Part shown: positions 10,459 through 20,983 of the stretch, piece after piece
How positions within the stretch are numbered: position 1 is the first letter of the stretch
Layout of the letters: each line of letters begins with the position of its first letter
Assembly: GCA_037178625.1 (NCBI GenBank)
Contig: CM074142.1
Coordinates: 1,178,001 to 1,242,000, forward strand
Direction: 5' to 3'
Length of the DNA: 64,000 nt
Source: Skeletonema tropicum
Lineage: Eukaryota; Bacillariophyta; Thalassiosirophyceae; Thalassiosirales; Thalassiosiraceae
Notes under the pieces: generated by a model
Databases searched by the model: none
What the model was told of the DNA's origin: nothing
The model's input: the letters and a program-made list of their open reading frames with translations, nothing else
Position numbers and translations under genes: made by a program

Positions 10459-11404
10459 CTAATGATCCTTCTTGGTCTTCTTCGAAGGTGGTGGAACACC
10501 CACCCCATCCCCCGCCGAAGCCGCCGTGGCAGGAGGTCTCCCAACCCCACTTCCCCCACCACTCCCTCCTCCTCCTCCTCCAGTACCACTCCCTCCTCCA
10601 CCCTTTTCCGGCTTATCCCCCCTCACGGCCTCCCTATACTTACTCAAATACAACTTGAGCGGCTCCACATACTTATCAAAGCCCAGGGTACTCATGGCCC
10701 ATAGCAAATCATCCCCATTGATCGTCTTTCGCTTCTCTTGCATACATTTATCGGATGCCTCGGAGGTGATGAAGGATATGAATTCGGAAACACATTCTTG
10801 GACGGTTTCCTTGGAGTCCTTGGCGATTTTGGCGTTTTCGGGGAGGTTGTTTTTCATGATGCGGGCTATGTTGGCTATGGGGAGATAGCGATCCTGTGTG
10901 ATGTGATGGATGATGATGAGAGTGAGAAATTATTGGTTAGTGAGGATAAGGTAGGCAATACAATTTTGAATAGATACACATAATATCCAACCATCCAATC
11001 GAGTTGATGGATGTGCCATCCGAAATGATATTCGGATACAAGTATTACTATGAAGTAGAGAGAGCAGCCATCATACAAATGCCTCGTTCAAAGTCGTCAC
11101 GAAAATTGAAAACAAAAGAATGAATGGAACTTTTGAATTCGTCGGATTCGTCATCTAATATACGATATAATCACTTGGCGCTCCTTCCTACCATACCATG
11201 ATCCATACACATATAGTAACATCAAGATATATTATGGCACATATCACGTGTGTGATCCATCAAGCTACGCACCTGCTCACGAATCTCTTCATATTCATCT
11301 CCCGGAGGCATTCTCGCAGCGGCGAGTGCATCGGCCGTTGTGGGGAAGGTGGGCGGGAGCCCTTGAAGGCCTCCGGGCGGTGGTGGAGGATTGTTTGGCT
11401 GCAT
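10459..11404 (-). CDS. NFYB: NF-YB (CBF-A/HAP3) histone-fold transcription factor subunit
   Basis: Two exons: 11404-11273 (44 aa) and 10893-10459 (144 aa plus stop), joined in phase 0 over a 379-nt intron (GTGCGT...CAG), 188 aa in total. Exon 2 opens with [18 protein letters not shown] and continues with [46 protein letters not shown] and [14 protein letters not shown], which is essentially the textbook NF-YB histone fold with its CCAAT-contacting start. Known role: pairs with NF-YC, then NF-YA joins to bind CCAAT boxes in promoters. The N-terminus is Pro-rich and the C-terminus is a Gly-rich linker ending in a basic [10 protein letters not shown], which could act as a nuclear signal. Its start lies about 300 bp from the divergently transcribed ZNF598 gene, so the two probably share a promoter region. 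Confidence 0.97.
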
Positions 11405-11707
11405 CGTTTGGTGTTCACTTCATTGACTTCATTGCTAATTTTTTATGAATCTCGGTGTTGAATTTTGGACGGCGGCGGACAGCTTACACGTGTAATCTTC
11501 TGGTGCATTGCTTTGTCCGTCGCCGGCCATCAATTGCCTTGCGTCGTTGAGCTACGTTGGAATAGGTACATAATGAAACAGAGTTTGATTTGACTCGATT
11601 CAAACCTCCCCTACATCCTACATTTCGACTTCTTCGACATGACGTGGACCATGATGATCATTTCCATACTATCTATCATCAATAAGCAACATCTAAACAG
11701 CAGTAAC
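11405..11707. promoter_or_regulatory. Divergent promoter region between NF-YB and ZNF598
   Basis: About 300 bp separate two genes transcribed away from each other. No CCAAT/ATTGG box, TATA box or other known site stands out by eye, so this is called from gene arrangement only. Confidence 0.4.
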
Positions 11708-14634
11708 ATGAGCTCTGAGAACAACCAAGCAACCAAAAAGAAACCACGCAACAACAATCGCAATCGTGGTGGTGGCGGTGGTGGTCGAGGAAGAGGAGGT
11801 CGACATTCCAACAATGGAGGTGGTGGCAGAGGAGGACACAACAACAACAACAACAACAACAATGTCAACTTTGCTGGCCGTGGACCAAAACACTTTGGCA
11901 ACAACCACAACAATAGCAAATCACCATCTTATGCACGTCCTGATAGTGTCGTTCCCAAACCTGTCGCTTTGGCTTCCGATTCGGAAGATGATGACGAGAT
12001 GATTATAGTAGCAAACGACGATGTTGTTGCTGCTGTCAATAATGATGAAATGAGTTCCAAATTTGCCAATAAGGACATTGATCACTCCTCACCCGTCAAC
12101 ACCAAACAATCCTCCTCCTCCTCCACATCACCACGAACTCAACACTCCTACTGTCTAATCTGCTACACCCACAACATATCCCACTACCGTTCCATCCTCC
12201 CCTGCGGCCACGATGACATTTGCGCCCCCTGCATGCTCCGCCTTCGGTACCTCGACAACGATACCAATTGTCCCGTCTGCAAAACCTCCAATGAAATCGT
12301 CATAGTCGATAAAGACAACTTCCAAGTGAATGAACACGATGCCTCCGATGGGTTGGAGGTACACCATAAGAAATTCGAACAGTATGAACTATGGGGAAAT
12401 GAAGTTCTGAGTGGGGGACATCCCGACAATCAGGGCAAGTTTGTCTACAAGGAAGATGTGGGGATGCACTTCCCAAAAGATGTGTATGATAGGATAGTAA
12501 CACCGTTGTGTGGGTATGCGTGTGGGATGGAGGGGTGTACATTTGTCAATAGTGGGGATTCGTATGTGACTGAACGGGAGGTGATGAATGACAATGGCAA
12601 ACGACAGGGTAATAACTAATGCGAATGCTGCTACCAATCAAAGGGAGGTCAAACGGCGATTGACAGGAGTCAAAGCCCTCAAAGCCCATTTACGAATGGA
12701 ACACGGAATGACACTCTGTGATTTATGTGTCGAAAACAAACGAAACTTTGTCTACAATTTAGAGCGGTTTACACCCCAGGGACTCAAGAAGCATGAGAAT
12801 GATAAGCAGGAGGGTCATCCCATGTGTGAATTCTGCCGTCCCAAGCGCTTTTATGATATTGTGAAACTACATGAACATTTGAATAAGGAGCATTACAAAT
12901 GTCATATTTGTGAGAAGCAGGGGAAGCCCAATCAGTTCTTTAAGGATTATAAAATGTTGGAGAAGCATTTTGATAGGGAGCATTACATGTGTCATGATGC
13001 GCAGTGTTTGGCGGCACGATTTGTGGTGTTTGAGAATGAGATTGATTTGAGAGCGCATGAGCAGAGTGTCCATGGGACGACGAGGAGGGATGGGGGGACG
13101 AAGATTAAGTTGGAGTTTCGGGTGAGGAGGGAGGGTGAACATATTGAGCAGGCTTTGCCGACGGGGGAGGACTTTCAGTTTGGATTGAATGGGGAGGCGT
13201 TTGTTCCGGATGCGTTGCCGGGGACGGAGTTGCAGGGGGATCAACAGCAGAGACAGGAGAATGAGCCGGAGATTACGAATGCGGCACATGCTGCTAGGAC
13301 TGCTGAGTTGAGAGCGATGGCGGCGAATATTCGAGAGAGGGATGGTATATCTGGAAGTGGTGCTGGTGCTGGTGGTGGTGGTGGTACAGAAGCGTTTCCT
13401 GCTTTAGGTAATGATTCTGCAGCAGCTGCAGCTTCTTCTTCTGGAATGTTGGTGGGTTGGTCAGGCGATGGGGCTGCAAGGAGTGCGGCTGGAGGTCGCT
13501 TGAAGAAGACACCAGCGGGCAAAGTGACCGACGAGGAGTTTCCTTCGTTAGGTAAGCCTAGCATGTCACGACGTAATAGAATGGTTGCCTTGGGTTTGGG
13601 ACCAAAGAAAGTTACGCAACCAGCAATGAAAGGAGCCAACTTTTCGTCTGTTGCCTCTCGTCCAACATCCACTCCAATCTTTACGGCATCGTACTCGTCG
13701 TCGATTCCAACCACTCGCGCTCCTGACATGAATAGAAATAACTTCCCATCACTCGGTGGCGCTCCAAAGCCATTTAGTTCCAACTTACGGTGGAGCGTCT
13801 TCTTCTTCTTCACGTGCTGCTCCTAATTTAGGTGGGGACAACTTTCCATCTTTGGGGGGTTCTCAAGGTGGTGGAAGTGCATCTTCAAACCCATACGCAG
13901 CGGCAAATGCTCATGCGAAGAAACTTAGAGGTGCAGCAGCTCCTTCGCCATCCGCTTTCCCATCATTATCGAGTGCTAATTTCCCAGCGCCACCAGTTGC
14001 ATCGACAAAGAAGAAAGGTAGTGTATCGTCTGCGTTCGCACCCAAGAAGCCACCGCCGATGGACAACGTATTACAATTTCCTCCACCCTCAACATCTCAC
14101 GGCGCTTCTGATCTCGAGAAGGGCCAAAATACGGTGGAATCTTTAAAGCAAGAGCTTGGATCAGCCAATTACAAAAAGCTCAAGTCACTAACGAAAGAGT
14201 TTGCAAGTGGGTCGAAGGAACCTGAAAGATATGTGGACGAGGCTGCATCTTTATTCGATCGGGGTGTCACTGACAAAGCATTCTGGGAACACGTCCCATG
14301 TTTGATTGAGTCTTGTCCCAACAAATCCGGAGTAAATCGAGCAATGAGTCATTTGGAGAGTTTACGTATGGCGAATCAAATGCAAGAGATGGAATTTGGA
14401 GGTGGTGGCAGTGCACCTAAGAAGCCTATCAACTATGTTCTACCAGCTAAGAAGAAGACAAACTCATGGGCTAACAATCCCAGTGGGCAAAGTGCCAATG
14501 CAAACAACAAGCCGGCAGCCTCTTTGAAACCGGCACCTGCATCCAATTCGACCAATACTGGTGGAGGTAACAGCAAGAAGAAGAAAAACAAAAAGAAGAA
14601 CGACGAGTTGAAAGCCTTGGCCTTTGGATTATGA
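11708..14634 (+). CDS. ZNF598: ZNF598/Hel2-type RING E3 ubiquitin ligase (ribosome collision sensor)
   Basis: Start ATG 11708 (MSSENNQ). An RGG-like Gly/Arg/Asn-rich N-terminus precedes a RING finger (YCLICYTHNISHY ... LPCGHDDICAPCMLRLRYL ... CPVCK). Then come the C2H2-type fingers typical of this family: LKAHLRMEHGMTLCDLC, CEFCRPKRFYDIVKLHEHL, HYKCHICEKQGKPNQFF and LEKHFDREHYMC. The C-terminal half has repeated NFPSLGG-type motifs and a conserved helical segment (about 14120-14370). Known role: ubiquitinates small-subunit proteins of collided ribosomes to start ribosome-associated quality control. An intron at 12609-12666 (GTAATA...GACAG, 58 nt) joins RING and fingers in frame. One 1-nt frameshift lies within about 13756-13826, most likely near 13787; corrected length is about 955 aa. 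The frameshift may be an assembly error. Confidence 0.93.
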
Positions 14635-14692
14635 TTTCTATGATTCTATTTTAACAATTATTAAAGGCCTTGGATTGATTTCCATCTTATGA

Positions 14693-15121
14693 TTAGAAAG
14701 CTTTTTGAAATGCAGCGCCATAAGTGAATGACCACCTTCGACGTCGCTTGGTACACACGGGAACATCATTGTCATCATCCGACCAGTCCTTTGTAGGTTC
14801 CCTATTCCCTTCGTCATAAACTTTCAACTTTAACGAGTTCAAAATGTCTACCTCTACAGATACGCAGCTTCGTCTTTCGACGCTGATAGAAGACTGGATA
14901 GATGATGTGTCGACTTTTTCATTGAGACAAGCAGCAGCATGAACCCCTGGGATCGAGTTGTAGAGGAATGGATCATGCTTCTTGAGAGCTTGGAGGCCTT
15001 CGCTGCTGAGGGAGCTGGTGTCTATAGTATGATGCTTTGGAACAGGTTTCACAGATGCCCCATCACCAACATTTTGAGGAGGCACGGATGATGGGAAGAA
15101 ATGATTATTGATATCGACCAT
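14693..15121 (-). CDS. Small orphan protein with LKKHDPFLYNSIPGV motif
   Basis: A 142-residue protein. The recognisable features are LQALKKHDPFLYNSIPGVHAA in the middle (residues about 44-64), a segment VERRSCVSVEVD, and a C-terminal basic cluster TKRRRRWSF that could be a nuclear signal. From memory, DPF-Y-SIP motifs occur in small diatom proteins of unknown function; this cannot be checked here. It is convergent with the ZNF598 gene, with only about 60 bp between the two stops. Confidence 0.6.
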   Translation of the reverse strand: MVDINNHFFPSSVPPQNVGDGASVKPVPKHHTIDTSSLSSEGLQALKKHDPFLYNSIPGVHAAACLNEKVDTSSIQSSISVERRSCVSVEVDILNSLKLKVYDEGNREPTKDWSDDDNDVPVCTKRRRRWSFTYGAAFQKAF

Positions 15122-15698
15122 GGTTTGTTTGCAATTGAGAGTTTTATAACAATGTTTAATTGATGCTTCTTGTGGTTGCGTTGGTTGTGGTTTGTGGTGT
15201 GAGTTGTGAATGCTACTACTACTTCACGTCTTAATTCTACTCCGTCTTAGTGCCAGAAAGTTAAACGAATGAATCCGGCTTTCTGTGGTCTGTGGTATCC
15301 ACCTCTTGGTGGTGTCACCAACAGTTCGGTGCCGTACCTATGTACTCCTACCTACCTTCTTACTCTAACTCTCCTGCTTCGAAGAAAAGGAATCCGGGTC
15401 TTCGAACTTCGAATCAAACCTTCTGATTCTGATTCCTGCCACATATACCATACACGGGTTCACACAGTTAGGTCTTTCTGACAGTACTTCGTGTATGTGC
15501 ACTCATGGGAACCTTGCTACTCCGCAAAAGAAGCTCCCCCCCACCACGACGTCTGCTTGTCTTCAAAGGAGTTGTAAAAGAGGTCGCGTCAAGACGGAGT
15601 GGCAATAGTACTTCTTGTCATGTGCACTCCGCAAATGAAGCAAAAGATACTCCGCAAATGAAGCCTTCCCACTCCCTCCATGCATTCACTACTTGTCT
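15122..15698. other. Intergenic between two small orphan genes
   Basis: Contains short direct repeats of ACTCCGCAAATGAAGC (near 15626 and 15649, with a variant near 15520). No gene supported. It probably holds the divergent promoters of the flanking small genes. Confidence 0.4.
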
Positions 15699-16172
15699 AT
15701 GAACCCGGGGATTCAGCTCCCACAAAATACGATTACATCAAACAAAATGATGAAGCGCAGTGCACCTATCTTGACTTCAGTGACGCCTCAACAACAACAG
15801 CTCGAGTTTAAGAGCCATGAGCGTGCAAATTCTGATTTGTCCTCGTCTTCCGAGATGACACCTAGTTCGGAACCCGTCGACAAACCAGCACAAAGAGGCG
15901 CCGTCACTGTCAGCAGCAGCAGTGCGAATAGCCTAACGTCAGATTCTATTGTGAAGCAACTGGCAAGAATCGACATCACACCGAAAAAACGTAAGTTCGT
16001 GTCGTCATATCGCAAGCTGTTAAAGGAGCGAGCTCATTCAAGGAGGAAGAACCGAATGGTCATTATTGATAACAAAGTGATCAAGAATCCGAGCTGCGAC
16101 TCGTCCTCGTGCGTGCAGGCTGAACCGCTTGAACTTCTGAATAGAGATAGACATGAACATTCTAGCAAGTAA
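15699..16172 (+). CDS. Hypothetical Ser-rich basic protein
   Basis: A protein of about 157 residues from ATG 15699 (MNPGIQL); a second plausible start is at 15747 (MMKRSAP). It is Ser-rich in the first half (SDLSSSSEMTPSSEP). The second half has ITPKKRKFVSSYRKLLKERAHSRRKNRM, which is basic and may direct it to the nucleus. No domain recognised and no signal peptide. Its stop lies about 110 bp before the stop of the convergent WDR33 gene. Confidence 0.45.
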   Translation: MNPGIQLPQNTITSNKMMKRSAPILTSVTPQQQQLEFKSHERANSDLSSSSEMTPSSEPVDKPAQRGAVTVSSSSANSLTSDSIVKQLARIDITPKKRKFVSSYRKLLKERAHSRRKNRMVIIDNKVIKNPSCDSSSCVQAEPLELLNRDRHEHSSK

Positions 16173-16282
16173 TAGGACTAGCTATGAGTGAGCCTATAAA
16201 CTTGCAACGCCAGCTATCTATCGCAAATAAAGGAAATAAGTATGTATTAATACAGCTATCTATGCTTGTTACAAGTCTCCGA

Positions 16283-18045
16283 TTAAAATCCTCCAAATCC
16301 GCCACCCATCTGGCCTCTATCTTCGTTATCACTAGATACACGATACAACAGAGCTCCAACTCTCTTCTTAACCGTCTCAATCTGCCTAGCCGTCCCCTCA
16401 ATCTGAAGCACCCTTCGAATCTGATCCACATGCATCTTCGTCTTTGTCTGACGCTGCATCGCAATAATCGTAGCACCACGCCGTCCAATCACAATACCAA
16501 CATGATTACCGAGCTCCATTTCCGCCTGTATGATTTCGTTATCGTACGCTCCTCCATCGGCAACTTCTAATCCATCATCGTCCAGTCCTTGTTTCATTCC
16601 AGGTCGATTTCGGGCAAAGAATTTAGTTTGTCGATCATTACTACCTGTGGCAAGTAAATGCCCTGCTGGATGCCATTTCATATCCCAAATGGCCATATCA
16701 TGAGCAAATGGGATCTTCACGGCAGGTTCCTCAGAGCCCGTGGGGCCAATATTCCAGTAAATCAAGGTACCATCCATACCCCCACTTGCAAACACAGTTT
16801 CATAAATTGGATGCCACGCAATACTCGTCACCTCCTTATGATGACCCTTGAGCGAGCACAACTCCTTCATTGCCCTAATGTCATACAATTTGATCAACTG
16901 ATCACGACTAGCTGTCAATAACCAATTCCCATTATCGTTCCATGCCACCTTTGTCACAGTATTCTTATGACCATACAACGTACTCAAACACCCTCCCTGT
17001 CGTGGATCCCACAATTTGACAAGATTGTCTTTACTTCCACTACAAATAACACTCGAGCGTGGATGCCACTGAACACACTTGACATCCCACCCATGTCCCT
17101 CCAACACCCGTTCCTCTCTCCTCCCCGCCCAATCCCAAATCCTAACAGTAGCATCATCCCCACAACTAACAAACTTGGTATCCGCCGGACTAAAACTCAA
17201 TGCATGAATCGCCTGCCCATCATGACTATCAATACTCTGCACGGGAGCAATACTTGGACTCCAATACTTGATATTTCCCGCCCCATCACTCGTTAGTAAA
17301 TAATTCTGATTGTGACTCCATGCCATACATCGGAAACTAGTATCATGTGCACTCATGATTAATTCAAAGGAAAAGTTGATCCCGTCCCATAAGGTGAATT
17401 CGCCCTCTTGGTTGCCCGTGAGGAGACGACGACCGCCGGGTGTCCAGGAGAGGCACATTACGGGGGAGGAGTTCTTGGCTCGTGTGACGTGAGCGAGGTG
17501 GGTTAGGAAGGCGGTGGAGGGGATGGGATCGCCGCCGCGGGAGGAGCCTACTTCGCCTAGGGGGAGGCCCATCCATTTGATCTATGTGTGGAGGGAGTTG
17601 ATAATGATGATGTGTTTGTTGCAAAAAATTGATGTCAATGAATACATATAGGTACGAGCAAGATATGATGAGATAATCACGAGAATGTGCAATAATAGGA
17701 ACGCATATTATCACCGTACAAACTCACATAATTGGTATGACACTGCAAATACGGATACGCCAATCCACTCCCACCCGGCAAAGCATGAGATCGTCGATTC
17801 GACTTTCGATACAATCTCGACGTAAGATCTAGTACAGCTGGAGTGTGATAGTCGATGCATCGTCGTTTTAATTCGGTTGGCTGTTCTTCCTCTTCATCAT
17901 CTTCTGGATCGTTGTTGTCGTCGGGATAGTTGTTGTTGGCGCTGAAGGATGAGGTGGGTGGTGGTCGTTTATTATTGTTAGAATTGGGGGCTGGTGGTGG
18001 TGCTCCTGAGTTTACGGGGGGGCAGTAGGCGGCAAGATTGCTCAT
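16283..18045 (-). CDS. WDR33: WDR33/Pfs2/FY cleavage-polyadenylation subunit fused to a KH domain
   Basis: Two exons, 18045-17728 (106 aa) and 17581-16283 (432 aa plus stop), with intron 17727-17582 (GTGAGT...TAG) joining in phase 0; 538 aa. Exon 1 ends in the family N-terminal segment ([20 protein letters not shown]). Exon 2 carries the seven-blade WD40 propeller: [112 protein letters not shown] and FFARNRPG. In CPSF/CPF this subunit binds the AAUAAA signal with CPSF30 and scaffolds the complex. After the propeller there is a KH RNA-binding domain with its GxxG loop ([18 protein letters not shown], then [18 protein letters not shown]) in place of the Pro-rich tail usual in animals and plants. 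Family identity is very firm. Confidence 0.96.
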
Positions 18046-18684
18046 GGTGAGGTTGGAAAGTGATTATTTATGTGTAGGAAGGCATGTACTGTGGCTCCGG
18101 ATGCCATGGTCACGGTCGATGTGTGTTTTGATTTTTGATTTGATGATGAGTTAAAAAGACACGTGTCTCATTTAACACCGGCAAAACAAGAGTCAGCAGG
18201 ATTAGGAGAGCTGCCAATCAAGCACTTCAGGAGAGCAACAATGGCCCGATAACAGCATTCCAAATTTCATACTTATTGTACAGTACAGGTGGCAGATCCA
18301 CTTCACAAAGAAGTAGCTCTCAATCGACTCAAGAGTCTTCTCAGCCATTCACAGATGCTTTTCTTGTATTCTTGTTCAAAATACCAGTGATACGTAGTTT
18401 ACTGTAGCACAGAAATAACCTAAAGCCCCACACACAAAGAGACTGCTGCCTTTGCTTTCATATGTCGTGGGAATGGGAGCGATGCAGTGGTAACAAATAA
18501 CAACAGAAACTTTGTAATGTTGCATCATCGCTACTTATGTACTATCTTGGATTTCCAATGATTTGGAGATCGAAGTCAAAGACAGTATGTCTGAATTTGT
18601 CTACTTTATTTAGCTTTCTGTGTGACCGAATAAATCACCTTCTTTCCTAAATCAAGAAAGATGAAGAGAGAGAGCTTGTGTGTG
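18046..18684. other. Upstream region of WDR33 gene
   Basis: About 640 bp between the WDR33 start and the MYG1 stop, both on the minus strand. The first 150 bp presumably hold the WDR33 promoter. Nothing else is recognised. Confidence 0.4.
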
Positions 18685-19878
18685 TTATTCTCCACCCTTC
18701 TTCAACGCCACTCTAGCCATCTCCAACGCCCCTTCATAACTCTTATTGCCCCCAATAAATCCAGCAGCATGACAAAACGTACATCCCTCAATACCCGCAA
18801 TCTTCTCCAAGTCTTGATCTCGCACCCCACGCCAATCCTTTGGTAATCCCAGTCTATTCGAAAAAGCCTTGCCTTCTACCGAAACACATTGAATACGCCA
18901 CATTCCAGCTTGATCCGTGTACAGCACATACTTGATAAGTGGTTCAATCTTATGTTGATGTTCCAATTCATACACTTCACTCTTCCAGGGTAAACCACCC
19001 GAAGGAAGCTTGATAATCTCCCCAGATGAGTCACACTCAAAGCGATCATTAACAGCTTTTTCGACAATTGATCGAGCGGGAAGATCTGCCTCGACAATTT
19101 TACTTAGTACACTCATGAAATCGTCACCACACATTTGACTCGCAATTTCAAAACGATCGTCAGGATTGGGAGGTTGATTCGTCGTGGAATCAACCTCATT
19201 CCAACGGGGATTATACCTTGACACACGTGCTGATAATCCGGTACTATCCCTGTATACAAGTGAAACCGGCGGGTCCAATCCCCCAGGAATGGGCTCTACA
19301 CCGGTATCAATTGCATCAATCGCCTCGCAAAACGAATTGTACATTTTTTCATACGCCAAATTCAGCATCTCTTCTGTCAAATCAGGATAGTATTGCTTAA
19401 TAACATCCTTCCCATAATGACGGTAGACTAACCCACTCGCCGACAGTTTTGTGCACCGTTCCGACGTGGTCCCATCCTTGTTTTGTTTCGGTGTAAACTT
19501 TTCATCATAATCACGTTGATGGTGATCATATCTCAATTTTTCATGGTCGTAGATACCACCCACGTCAATGACAATATCACACGTGTCTAGTACTGCAGGG
19601 TCACGAGAACGCACGACGGGTGAGTTACGGTAGGTGGGTGTTTGACGGAGCATCCAGCAGCCTAGAGCCTCGTCGGCTTGGAAGGTGCCGGAGTGGGTGC
19701 CGATGGTTTTGGTGGAGGTTGGGAGGCCATCGATTTTGGCTCGTTTGAATACTGGTGAAGAGGAGGAGGAAGACATTGATGCGATGAGATGAAAACTGGT
19801 GCTGTGGAAGGGAAGTGAGAGGAGGATTGGTAAGGTGCGGCTTGTGAAGGAGAGTAGATTTGGAAAGATAGTTGTCAT
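18685..19878 (-). CDS. MYG1: MYG1 family 3'-5' RNA exonuclease (DHH-like)
   Basis: A single-exon protein of 397 aa. The family signatures are GTHSGTFQADEALGCWML, VIDVGGIYDHEKLRYDHHQR (the DHH metal-binding motif), FCEAIDAIDTGVEP, and the C-terminal GCTFCHAAGFIGGNKSYEGA. Known role (human/yeast MYG1): manganese-dependent 3'-5' exonuclease processing rRNA and mitochondrial RNA. The N-terminal 34 residues (MTTIFPNLLSFTSRTLPILL...) are hydrophobic and poor in acids, suiting a mitochondrial presequence; an internal start at MSSSSSSPVFKR would give a nuclear or cytosolic form. No frameshift or missing motif. Confidence 0.96.
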   Translation of the reverse strand: MTTIFPNLLSFTSRTLPILLSLPFHSTSFHLIASMSSSSSSPVFKRAKIDGLPTSTKTIGTHSGTFQADEALGCWMLRQTPTYRNSPVVRSRDPAVLDTCDIVIDVGGIYDHEKLRYDHHQRDYDEKFTPKQNKDGTTSERCTKLSASGLVYRHYGKDVIKQYYPDLTEEMLNLAYEKMYNSFCEAIDAIDTGVEPIPGGLDPPVSLVYRDSTGLSARVSRYNPRWNEVDSTTNQPPNPDDRFEIASQMCGDDFMSVLSKIVEADLPARSIVEKAVNDRFECDSSGEIIKLPSGGLPWKSEVYELEHQHKIEPLIKYVLYTDQAGMWRIQCVSVEGKAFSNRLGLPKDWRGVRDQDLEKIAGIEGCTFCHAAGFIGGNKSYEGALEMARVALKKGGE

Positions 19879-20543
19879 GATCTTTATCTTCGTCGTTTTA
19901 TTTTTTGTGCGGTGGCGGGCTCATTTTTTGACGAAGACAGACGAAGAGACACACATCTTTCCTCTGCTCTTCCAACATCACTGCAACGCAGGTCTCGGCG
20001 GGCGGGGGAGAGAACAGCTTGCCAAGGTATCCGTTCCGTACTACTTATTGATACTACCTGATACTACGCAGCCAAAATTCAGTGAATGATGGACATCTTG
20101 CGAGAGAAACAATGCACATATGAATATCCAAAAGGTGATGTCCATCGATCGTCATGAAGCGGCCAAGTTAAAATAGGGTCCTTCGTCTGGATCCGATGTT
20201 GACAGCTTGTCCTGCAAATATATACGACCAAAATAGCCAGAGACGAACAAAGATGTAATAAGAAAAAGTTCAGAGAAGAGATCAGCGAGAATTTAGCAGG
20301 AGATATGCTAGTTATGTAGTTCTTGCGCTGTTGAAATGAGTTGACAAATGTAACGCATCGCTTGCAGTGAAGGTAAACTTCAGCATTTGTAGAAAGAATG
20401 AAATGGGCAACATTAAATAGTGCATTATCAACCATTCTGCTTTTCATGGATCGATTGAAATCTTTCTACGGCCTTATCGTATTCTTTTAAGCAAAATGAA
20501 CAATCTCCACTTGGCATTTGAATATTCATCATGTTTTACTAGA
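19879..20543. other. Intergenic
   Basis: Non-coding DNA between MYG1 and the CaaX miniprotein gene. No RNA gene, repeat or regulatory site is recognised. Confidence 0.4.
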
Positions 20544-20983
20544 CTAAAGGATTACACAACACTTGGCAAGCATCCCCTCATTGTCCCAAGATTCTTTATC
20601 GTATCCCAGCACTGTTGCAGCCTGCCTTTGATCTTCATTTAAATCATCCCAGTACTCGTCACATGCATCTGGCTCCTTATCACCATTCCACATCTTTTTG
20701 TTGTAGCCGAGCTTCTTTGCTGTTGGTCAGAACATATAATTATTGTTTGTTTCAATGTTTTATTATGTTGAAATCATCGTGGATTATTGCATAGGGTATA
20801 TTTATTGGCATACAAATGGAAAGGATGTGCGTTCAGCGAGCAACGGGAAGTAGTACATGTTGTTAGAAAATTGGTCGTCGATCCATGAGCACATTTCGGA
20901 GAGAAAGAATAATCACCTCACTCACCAGCTTCCTTCGCCTCCTCTGGAAGATCCTTCCAGCTCAAATCGTCGTACTTCGTCAT
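20544..20983 (-). CDS. 77-aa two-exon protein with duplicated LGY/W motif and C-terminal CaaX box
   Basis: Exon 1 is 20983-20926 and exon 2 is 20719-20544; the intron 20925-20720 (GTGAGT...CAG, 206 nt) joins them in frame. The protein contains two tandem units of about 23 residues with the pattern W-x-D-L-x6-A-A-x2-L-G-Y-x-K-x2-W: WKDLPEEAKEAAKKLGYNKK then WDDLNEDQRQAATVLGYDKE, each ending at a Trp. It is acidic and ends KCCVIL before TAG, so the last four residues, CVIL, form a CaaX box; a final Leu favours geranylgeranylation. I recall similar LGY-W units in diatom proteins, but with no assigned function. Intron signals, matching repeat units and the tail together support a real gene. A membrane-tethered small protein is inferred. 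Confidence 0.7.
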
